Positions 1 through 5,750 of a DNA stretch of 6,618 nucleotides are shown in pieces. Within the stretch, counting starts at the first letter, position 1, and every line of letters begins with the position of its first letter. The translations under genes were made by a program, and so were the position numbers. Source of the DNA: QHWK01 sp035315685 (GTDB lineage Bacteria > Acidobacteriota > Vicinamibacteria > Vicinamibacterales > CAVVIG01); the NCBI GenBank assembly GCA_035315685.1, contig DATFXR010000831.1, positions 1 through 6,618 of the forward strand, read 5' to 3'. A model generated the notes under the pieces. The model ran no database searches, had not been told where the DNA came from, and saw only the letters and a program-made list of their open reading frames with translations.

Positions 1-1
1 C

Positions 2-1336
2 GCCGTCAACTACATCGCCGGCCGGCAGAACAAGCGCTGGGACCTCACCACCAACAAGCAGTTCAGCCTGTCGGACCAGAGCCGCACCGTGCTGCAGAAG
101 CTCGACTCGCCGCTGCAGATCATGGTGTTCGCGAAGGACGACGAGTTCCCGCGTTATCAGGACAAGCTCAAGGAGTACGAGTACCTGTCCAAGAAGGTGT
201 CGGTCGAATACGTCGATCCTGACAAGAAGCGCGCGCTCGCCCAGCAGAACAACATCCAGCAGTACGGCACGATCGTCTTCAACTACAAGGGCCGCAGCGA
301 GCGCGTCACCTCGGACAGCGAGCAGGACCTCACCAACGCCATCATCAAGGCGGTGTCCGGCCAGCAGCGGAAGGTCTACTTCACGCAGGGTCACGGCGAA
401 AAGGACACCGGCTCGTCGGAGCGCGATGGCTACAACACCATCGCTGGCGCGCTCGGACGCGAGAACTACACGGTCGACAAGCTGGTGCTCGCGCAGCAGA
501 CCGCCGTGCCCGACGACGCGGCGGTGGTGGTCGTCGCCGGACCGCGCATCGACTTCTTCCCACAGGAAGCGGACGCGCTGAAGAAGTATCTCGACAAGGG
601 CGGCAAGCTGCTGCTCGAGCTCGACCCGCCGGAAAAGGCCGACAGCGCCCCGCTCAACAACCTGATTGCGCTCGCGCACGATTGGGGCGTTCAGGCAGGC
701 AACAACGTGGTCGTCGACGTGAGCGGCATGGGGCGGCTGATCGGTACCGACGCGTCGGTGCCGATCGCGGCGAGCTACCCGTCGCATCCGATCACCCAGC
801 GGTTCAATTTCATCACCGCGTTTCCGCTGGCGCGCGAGGCGTCGCCGGTGAGCGGCGGCGTCAACGGCCACACCGCGCAGGGCTTCATCGAGACGAGCCC
901 GCGCAGCTGGGCGGAGACCGACATCAAGGGGTTGCTGACGACCGGCGAGGTGTCGCTCGACGAAGCCAAAGGCGACAAGAAGGGACCGATCACGATCGGC
1001 GCGGCGGTGAACGCGCCGGTCGCCAACGCGCCGGCGCCGAAGCCGGGCGACGACCCGAACGCGCCGAAGCCGGAAACGCGCGTCGTGGTGCTCGGCGATT
1101 CCGATTTCGCGTCCAACGGCATCCTCGGCGTCCAGGGCAACCGCGATCTCTTCATGAACATCGTCGGCTGGTTGTCGCAGCAGGAGAACCTGATCTCGAT
1201 TCGCCCGAAGGAGCCGGACGATCGGCGGATCACGATGACCTCGACGGTGCAGACGAACGTCACGATCCTGTCGCTGCTGATCATCCCGGGAGTCGTGTTC
1301 GCGAGCGGGGTCTACACCTGGTGGCGGAGGCGGTGA
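2..1336 (+). CDS. GldG-family ABC-transporter-associated membrane protein (5' end outside window)
   Basis: The reading frame is open from base 2 with no start codon, so the N-terminus lies left of the window; the GTG at 89 is internal, because the codons before it (from 2) encode the family-like stretch with NKRWDLTTNKQFSLSDQS. Numbering from that GTG codon, visible features are a thioredoxin-like/DUF7088-type region (about 1-90), the conserved GHGE motif (101-104) in the ABC_transp_aux domain, LDPP at 178-181, an Ala/Pro-rich linker (about 309-329), the conserved GDSDFASN (336-343), and one C-terminal membrane helix (about 391-410) ending in WWRRR, which places that tail in the cytoplasm. 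Family knowledge: GldG works with the GldA/GldF ABC transporter in gliding Bacteroidetes, and homologues occur in many non-gliding bacteria, where the substrate is unknown. An N-terminal helix is expected but not seen. The downstream DUF4340 gene starts one base after the TGA. The family call is firm; the role is not. Confidence 0.87.
   Translation, partial: AVNYIAGRQNKRWDLTTNKQFSLSDQSRTVLQKLDSPLQIMVFAKDDEFPRYQDKLKEYEYLSKKVSVEYVDPDKKRALAQQNNIQQYGTIVFNYKGRSERVTSDSEQDLTNAIIKAVSGQQRKVYFTQGHGEKDTGSSERDGYNTIAGALGRENYTVDKLVLAQQTAVPDDAAVVVVAGPRIDFFPQEADALKKYLDKGGKLLLELDPPEKADSAPLNNLIALAHDWGVQAGNNVVVDVSGMGRLIGTDASVPIAASYPSHPITQRFNFITAFPLAREASPVSGGVNGHTAQGFIETSPRSWAETDIKGLLTTGEVSLDEAKGDKKGPITIGAAVNAPVANAPAPKPGDDPNAPKPETRVVVLGDSDFASNGILGVQGNRDLFMNIVGWLSQQENLISIRPKEPDDRRITMTSTVQTNVTILSLLIIPGVVFASGVYTWWRRR
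1326..1330 (+). promoter_or_regulatory. Shine-Dalgarno of the DUF4340 gene
   Basis: GGAGG lies seven bases before the ATG at 1338, inside the last codons of the preceding gene. It supports this start and suggests that the two genes are translated from one transcript. Confidence 0.7.
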
Positions 1337-1337
1337 G

Positions 1338-2735
1338 ATGCGCGGCCTGAAGTCTACGATCGCGCTGATCGTCGTGCTCGGGGGCCTCGGCGCGTACATC
1401 TACTTCGTCACCTGGAAGCAGCCGGAAGCCGGCGCCGACACCGGGAAGAAGCAGGAGAAGGTGTTCGCGGGCCTCGAGTCCAGCAAGATCGAGGAGGTCA
1501 AGGTCACCTCGGCGGCGGGCGACGCGACGACGGTGAAGAAGGACGGCGGCGGCTGGCAGGTGGTGCAGCCGCTGACGACGAAGGCCGACGAGGGTGAAGT
1601 CGGCAACCTGACATCCGCGCTCGCGAACGCGGAGGTCGTGCGGGTCATCGACGAGAATCCGACCAACCTGAGCGAGTACGGACTGGGCAATCCGCGCATC
1701 GAGGTGGACTTCAAGGCCACCGGCGACAAGGACTACCGCAAGCTGCTCGTCGGCGAGAAGACGGCCACCGGCTCCGATCTCTACGCAAAGCGCAACGACG
1801 ACAAGAAGGTCTTCCTCATTCAGGCGACGCAGGAGACGAGCCTCAATCGAACGACGTTCGACCTGCGCGACAAGGGACTGCTCAAATTCGATCGGGAAAA
1901 GGTCGACGCCATCGACGTGAACGCCGGCGGCAAGACGATCGCCGTCGCGAAGGACGGCGGCGACTGGAAGCTGACCAGGCCGGTCCAGACCAAGGCAGAT
2001 TTCGGCTCGATTGAGGGCCTCGTCGGCCGGCTGCAGAGCGCCCAGATGAAGTCGATCGTCGCCGATCAACCGTCGCCGGCCGACCTGAAGAAGTACGGCC
2101 TCGACAAGCCGGAAGCGACCGTCAACCTGGCGTCCGGCAGCTCGCGCGCGACGCTGGTCATCGGCGGCAAAGCCGACAAGGACAACACGGTCTACGCGCG
2201 CGACGCGTCGAAGCCGATGGTGGTCACCGTGGAGCAGTCGCTGCTCGACGATCTGAAGAAGGACGCCGACACCTATCGGCGCAAGGATCTGTTCGAGTTC
2301 CGGCCGTTCAACGCCACGCACATCGAGCTGACCCGGAACGGTCAGGCGATCGTCCTCGATCGCGTGAAGGGCCAGAACGACAAGCCCGACACCTGGAAGC
2401 GCGTCAGCCCGAACCCGGGCGACGTGGACAAGGACAAGATGGACGGCCTGCTGTCGAAGCTGTCGAACATGCGCGCGGCCTCGTTCGTCGAATCGACGGC
2501 GAAGACCGGTCTCGACAAGCCGGCGCTCGTCGCCGCGGTGAAGTTCGACGAGGGCAAGAAGGAAGAGAAGGTCACCTTCGGCCAGGAAGGCAGCGACGTC
2601 TTCGCAGCGCGTCCAGGAGAGCCAGGCGCCGCAAAGGCGGACACGGCGGACTTCGACGAGGTCGTGAAGTCGTTCGACGAGATCATGAAGCCGCCCGCGC
2701 CGCCGGCGGCGACTCCGACGCCGGAGAAGAAATAA
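1338..2735 (+). CDS. DUF4340 domain-containing membrane-anchored protein
   Basis: This 465-residue protein has a short basic N-terminus (MRGLK) and a single membrane helix at about 7-24, with no obvious cleavage site, so it is probably an inner-membrane anchor with the rest outside the cytoplasm. The exported part is three tandem units of about 130-140 residues (about 45-183, 184-320, 321-450). Each has a tryptophan at the head of a short strand (W73, W210, W353), a helix about 20 residues later, and a (Y/T)GL-x-(N/K)P turn (114-119, 253-258, 390-395). This is the usual look of DUF4340. The C-terminus is a Pro/Ala-rich tail (about 451-465). The start is supported by GGAGG seven bases upstream. 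The gene follows the GldG-family gene by one base, an arrangement common for this pair, usually with an ABC ATPase and permease. No catalytic residues are apparent; a structural or substrate-handling role in the transporter is inference. Confidence 0.87.
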   Translation: MRGLKSTIALIVVLGGLGAYIYFVTWKQPEAGADTGKKQEKVFAGLESSKIEEVKVTSAAGDATTVKKDGGGWQVVQPLTTKADEGEVGNLTSALANAEVVRVIDENPTNLSEYGLGNPRIEVDFKATGDKDYRKLLVGEKTATGSDLYAKRNDDKKVFLIQATQETSLNRTTFDLRDKGLLKFDREKVDAIDVNAGGKTIAVAKDGGDWKLTRPVQTKADFGSIEGLVGRLQSAQMKSIVADQPSPADLKKYGLDKPEATVNLASGSSRATLVIGGKADKDNTVYARDASKPMVVTVEQSLLDDLKKDADTYRRKDLFEFRPFNATHIELTRNGQAIVLDRVKGQNDKPDTWKRVSPNPGDVDKDKMDGLLSKLSNMRAASFVESTAKTGLDKPALVAAVKFDEGKKEEKVTFGQEGSDVFAARPGEPGAAKADTADFDEVVKSFDEIMKPPAPPAATPTPEKK

Positions 2736-2760
2736 GCGGCCTTGCGACTATCACCCATCG

Positions 2761-2909
2761 GCGGCACGAGACGCGATCGCATACGCCGATGCGTTTGCAG
2801 TGGCGACCGGCCTCGAGTTCCGGGCGACCCTTTTGACAGGTGATCCCGAGATCAGGCCTCTCCACCAGCGTGAGGTCTGCAGATCCAATGGTTGCCGCGT
2901 CGGAGCTGA
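2761..2909 (+). pseudogene. Truncated, frameshifted remnant of a VapC-like PIN-domain toxin
   Basis: Reading in frame from 2761 gives a peptide with AYADAFAVATGLEF followed by RATLLTGDPEIRPL. This matches the C-terminal half of VapC-type PIN ribonucleases, where an ADAF-like Asp and the Asp of T-G-D-P-E are the last two acidic active-site positions. That frame runs on without family-like sequence to a TGA at 2929-2931. If one base is restored near 2874-2876 (GAG GGT CTG), the reading moves to the frame ending at TGA 2907-2909 and gives GLQIQWLPRRS, the usual hydrophobic-Trp-Leu-Pro ending of VapC proteins. The N-terminal two thirds, with the first catalytic Asp and Glu, and any antitoxin gene are absent: the fragment begins within about 25 bases of the DUF4340 stop. 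It should make no active toxin. The family match is from recall of the motif pattern, not a search; the left boundary is approximate. Confidence 0.62.
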
Positions 2910-2927
2910 GCGCGCCGGTTCGGCCGC

Positions 2928-4484
2928 ATGATGCCTCGCGCTGACGCTCGGCTGAAGCCTTCGCGTTACGTTGTAATCGCGCTGTTGGCCGCTTCGGGCC
3001 TCGCCGCCGCGTGTCATGCGACGACGCATCCTGCCCTTCCCTCCCTTCCCGCCCCTCCCGCCTCTCCTGCCCGTCCTGCCCCTCCTGCCCCTCCTGCCCT
3101 TGCGTCTCTGCAACGCGACATCGATGCGCTGCTCGACGCACCGGCCCTCGAGCACAGTTTCTGGGGCGTCGTGGTGAAGTCGCTGCGCTCGGGTGACACG
3201 CTGTACGTGCGGAACGGCCGCAGGCTGATGATGCCGGCGTCGAACATGAAGATCGTGACGCTCGCGGCGGCCATGGAACGCCTCGGCTGGGACTACACCT
3301 ACGAGACGCAGCTGTTCACAGCCGGACCGATCGACGCCGGCGCGCTCCGTGGCGATCTCGTGGTCGTCGGCTCCGGGGATCCCAGCCTGATGAGCGCCGA
3401 CGCGGACGTGGTCTTCGCCGGCTGGGCGGAAACACTGAAGCACGCTGGCGTGCGCACGATCGCCGGCCGCGTGATTGGCGACGACGATCGGTTCGAGGAC
3501 AACGGGCTCGGCTTCGGCTGGTCATGGGACGATCTCCAGGACGACTACGCGGCCGGTGTCAGCGCGCTGCAGCTCAACGAGAATGCGGTTCGCGTCTCGA
3601 TCGCGCCCGGCCCGGCAGCTGGCGATTCGGCCGGAATCAGCATCTCGCCGACCGGCAGCGGACTCGCAGTGACTGGCGTCGTGACGACGGCGGCCGAAGG
3701 GGCGCCGACGGCGATTCGGACGCGCCGCCTGCCCGGCAGCATGCGCCTGGAACTCCGCGGCACGATCGCGGCCGGCGCGTCGCCGGCGACGCTGAATGTC
3801 TCGGTCGAGAACCCGACGCTCTTCTTCGCGACCGCGCTGCGTGACGCGCTGATTGCACATGGTCTCGACGTGCGCGGACCGGCTGTCGACCTGGATGACG
3901 TGACCGACGCGCTGCCGCGGAGCGCGACGCCGATTGCCACGCATCGATCGCCGCCGCTCTCGACGCTGGCGGTTCGACTGATGAAGGACAGCCAGAACCT
4001 CTACGCGGAGACGCTGCTGAAGACGCTGAGCGTGCGCGCCGGCGCACCGGTCGCGACTGCGGAACGCGGTCGTGCGGAAGCGGCGGCAGCTCTGCAGGCG
4101 TGGGGGCTGAACCCTGCTGACCTGATTCAGCGCGACGGATCAGGGTTGTCGCGCTACGACTACGTCACCGCGGACGCGCTCGTGACGATCCTCGTGCACG
4201 TCGGCCGCGACGATCGGCTGCGCGGGCCGTTCGAGGCGTCGCTGCCAATCGCCGGGCGTGACGGCACGCTGTCGAACCGGATGAAGGGCACGGCGGCCGA
4301 AGGCAATGCCCGCGCGAAGACCGGATCGATGTCGAACGTTCGGGGCATGTCGGGCTACGTGACGTCGGCTTCGGGAGAACCGCTCGTCTTCTCAATCCTG
4401 GCCAACAACTTCGAAGTCCCGCCAGGCACGATCACCGCGGCCGAAGACGCGATCGTCGTCCGCCTCGCGACGTTCGCGCGATAA
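2928..4484 (+). CDS. dacB: D-alanyl-D-alanine carboxypeptidase/endopeptidase (PBP4, family S13)
   Basis: The product (518 residues) should cleave the terminal D-Ala of peptidoglycan stem peptides and/or D-Ala-mDAP cross-links in the periplasm. All three penicillin-binding motifs are present: SNMK with nucleophile S105 and K108, SQN at 355-357, and KTG at 464-466. DGSGLSR (403-409), typical of S13, is also there, as is the long insertion between the first two motifs. Length fits the family. Residues 14-28 form a hydrophobic export signal ending LAAAC at C29, an imperfect lipobox (Ala rather than Leu at -3), so either signal peptidase I cleavage or lipidation is possible. A Pro/Ala linker (35-58) then precedes the catalytic part. 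The start is well bounded: an in-frame TGA at 2907-2909 leaves only the ATGs at 2928 and 2931. There is no good Shine-Dalgarno close by. The gene lies directly behind a degraded toxin-gene fragment and converges with the alanyl-tRNA editing gene. Confidence 0.93.
   Translation: MMPRADARLKPSRYVVIALLAASGLAAACHATTHPALPSLPAPPASPARPAPPAPPALASLQRDIDALLDAPALEHSFWGVVVKSLRSGDTLYVRNGRRLMMPASNMKIVTLAAAMERLGWDYTYETQLFTAGPIDAGALRGDLVVVGSGDPSLMSADADVVFAGWAETLKHAGVRTIAGRVIGDDDRFEDNGLGFGWSWDDLQDDYAAGVSALQLNENAVRVSIAPGPAAGDSAGISISPTGSGLAVTGVVTTAAEGAPTAIRTRRLPGSMRLELRGTIAAGASPATLNVSVENPTLFFATALRDALIAHGLDVRGPAVDLDDVTDALPRSATPIATHRSPPLSTLAVRLMKDSQNLYAETLLKTLSVRAGAPVATAERGRAEAAAALQAWGLNPADLIQRDGSGLSRYDYVTADALVTILVHVGRDDRLRGPFEASLPIAGRDGTLSNRMKGTAAEGNARAKTGSMSNVRGMSGYVTSASGEPLVFSILANNFEVPPGTITAAEDAIVVRLATFAR
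3028..3099 (+). repeat. Eight 9-bp tandem units encoding a Pro-Ala-x linker in dacB
   Basis: Nine-base units starting at 3028, 3037, 3046, 3055, 3064, 3073, 3082 and 3091 follow the consensus CTCCTGCCC. The last four are nearly identical (only the unit at 3073 differs, by C to G), while the first four are more diverged. The + strand is almost pure pyrimidine here. In the dacB frame the array gives eight tripeptides of the form P-(A/S)-x (residues 35-58), a flexible spacer between the export signal and the enzyme. Because the unit is a multiple of three, copy number can change without breaking the frame. Confidence 0.85.
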
Positions 4485-4491
4485 CGGGCGC

Positions 4492-4547
4492 GGACGAAGG
4501 CACGAAGAATCTTGTAGAACGGATGGTTCGTGTCTTCGTGGGCGTCC
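4492..4547. terminator. Imperfect hairpin in the convergent gap, possible bidirectional terminator
   Basis: GGACG at 4492-4496 pairs with CGTCC at 4543-4547, CACGAAGA at 4501-4508 pairs with TCTTCGTG at 4533-4540, and GAAC at 4517-4520 pairs with GTTC at 4526-4529 around a five-base loop. The structure fills nearly the whole 63-base gap between the stops of dacB and the alanyl-tRNA editing gene, the right place for a terminator serving both strands. There is no clear run of T on either side, so it is not a textbook intrinsic terminator. The CACGAAG/CTTCGTG arms resemble short dispersed repeats that I recall from GC-rich soil-bacterium genomes, so it may be a repeat copy rather than, or as well as, a terminator. 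Confidence 0.5.
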
Positions 4548-5750
4548 TTACGTGGCAACCACGTCGCGCACCGCTGACATGATGTCCTCTGGTGCTCCGA
4601 CGAGGCCGCCGCCCTGCGCGAGCTCAGGACGTCCACCTCCACGGCCGCCGAACTTCGCGACGAGCGCGCTCAGGACCGCCTGCGCCGACACGGTCAAACC
4701 GTCGGAGCGGGCGATCACCGCCAACGTCGGCGACGAAGACGAGAACAACGCCACGACAAATCCCGGCCGCGACGCAATCGCGGTGGCCATGGCTTTCAGC
4801 GCGGTGGCGTCGGCATCGACGACTCGAACCACGAGCTGCCGCCCGGCAATCGGCTCGGCGGCGGCCGCGATCTCGTCCGCGCGATATCGGGCGAGCTCGA
4901 GCTGCTGCGCCGAATGCGTCCGTTTCTGCTCCTTCATGTCCAGCTGAAGCCGCTCCACCGCGGCGGGCACCTCCTCGGGAAGCACGGACAGCAGCCGCAC
5001 GCTCGCGGTCACCGCGTCGCGAAGGACACGGAAGGCACGGAGGGCCCGTCCGCCGCAGACGAACTCGAGCCGCTGGCCGCCCCTGAACCGCTCCCACCGG
5101 GAGACCGCGATCACGCCGATGGCGCCGGTTCGCGACACGTGCGTTCCACCACAGGCAGACAGATCGAACTCGGCGACATCGATCAGCCGCAACGTGCCGC
5201 CGCGCGCCGGCTCCTTCCGCAGCGGAAGCGCCGCGGCTTCCTCAGCGCTCGCAAACCGAATCGTGACCGGACGATTGTCCCAGACCACGCGGTTCGCTTC
5301 CTGTTCGGCGGCGGCGATTTCAGCCGGCGACGCCTCGCGCCCGAGATCGATCGTCGAGACGTCGGCGCCCAGATGAAAGCTCACGGTTCTGATCTTGAAC
5401 AGCCTTTCGAACGCGGCAGACAGCACGTGCTGGCCGGTGTGCTGCTGCATGTGGTCGAAGCGGCGCGGCCAGTCGATGGCGCCGTGCACGACCGCGCCGG
5501 GGCTCGGTGCGGCGGGCTCGGCGCTGGCCGCTTCTAGGACGTGCGAGATAGTGCCGTCGTCCTCGTCGACCACGTCGACCACGCGGAACGGGCCGAGCGA
5601 ACCGGTGTCGAACGGCTGTCCCCCCGAGGTGGGATAGAACGCCGTGCGATCGAGCGTGACGGACGTGCGGCCGCCGCGCGACTCGATGCGCCGAATGGTG
5701 GCGTCAAATTCCCGAAGATACGGGTCGGCGTAATACAGGCGGTCGGTCAT
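4548..5750 (-). CDS. alaX: Alanyl-tRNA editing protein (AlaX, long form with DHHA1 domain)
   Basis: The 400-residue product should hydrolyse Ser-tRNA(Ala) and/or Gly-tRNA(Ala), a trans-acting proofreader in the cytoplasm backing up alanyl-tRNA synthetase. The N-terminal segment carries PTSGGQPFDTG (40-50), as in the AlaRS editing region. The zinc-site ligands are intact: H104-x3-H108 in HTGQH and C200-x3-H204 in CGGTH. A helical stretch (about 255-300) links to a C-terminal DHHA1 domain with the glycine-rich GGRGGGRPELAQGGG (368-382). There is no aminoacylation domain, so it is a free-standing editor and not a truncated AlaRS. The start at 5750 gives the family-typical opening MTDRLYYADPYLREF, although no Shine-Dalgarno is visible and it lies 47 bases inside the upstream histidine kinase gene; coupling to that gene is likely. 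The TAA stop abuts the hairpin in the convergent gap. Specificity for Ser versus Gly cannot be read from sequence. Confidence 0.92.
   Translation of the reverse strand: MTDRLYYADPYLREFDATIRRIESRGGRTSVTLDRTAFYPTSGGQPFDTGSLGPFRVVDVVDEDDGTISHVLEAASAEPAAPSPGAVVHGAIDWPRRFDHMQQHTGQHVLSAAFERLFKIRTVSFHLGADVSTIDLGREASPAEIAAAEQEANRVVWDNRPVTIRFASAEEAAALPLRKEPARGGTLRLIDVAEFDLSACGGTHVSRTGAIGVIAVSRWERFRGGQRLEFVCGGRALRAFRVLRDAVTASVRLLSVLPEEVPAAVERLQLDMKEQKRTHSAQQLELARYRADEIAAAAEPIAGRQLVVRVVDADATALKAMATAIASRPGFVVALFSSSSPTLAVIARSDGLTVSAQAVLSALVAKFGGRGGGRPELAQGGGLVGAPEDIMSAVRDVVAT
5021..5047. repeat. Three degenerate 9-bp units inside the alanyl-tRNA editing gene
   Basis: On the + strand, GAAGGACAC, GGAAGGCAC and GGAGGGCCC follow each other. 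On the coding strand this reads as Arg-x-x triplets (R235, R238, R241, R244). The 9-mer GAAGGCACG at 5031-5039 also occurs at 4496-4504 in the convergent hairpin. The protein appears collinear with its family here, so this may be codon-level coincidence rather than an insertion. Confidence 0.35.

Noticed and set aside
682..1350. Open frame on the + strand (222 codons) inside the GldG-family gene.
   Set aside because: Arg/Gly/Asp-rich out-of-frame translation of a gene with clear conserved motifs in its own frame.
1281..2321. Long open frame on the - strand (346 codons) opposite the DUF4340 gene.
   Set aside because: It lies entirely antisense to well-supported coding sequence, and its Arg/Leu/Val/Asp-rich composition is what the reverse strand of GC-rich codons gives; no domain is recognisable.
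2833..2838. Perfect TTGACA, a possible -35 element for dacB.
   Set aside because: No -10-like hexamer at 16-18 bases spacing (the region reads GCCTCT), and the hexamer is explained as Leu-Thr codons of the toxin remnant.
3011..3274. Small Ser/Cys/Pro-rich and Gly/Ala-rich frames around the dacB linker on both strands.
   Set aside because: They are other-frame readings of the 9-bp tandem array, which stays open in every frame because of its composition.
4355..4642. Short - strand open frame spanning the convergent gap.
   Set aside because: It overlaps the dacB C-terminus antisense and the editing gene out of frame, has no family-like sequence, and crosses the hairpin.
4914..5537. Open frame on the + strand (207 codons) opposite the alanyl-tRNA editing gene.
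   Set aside because: Antisense shadow: the - strand frame carries the intact zinc ligands and DHHA1 motif.
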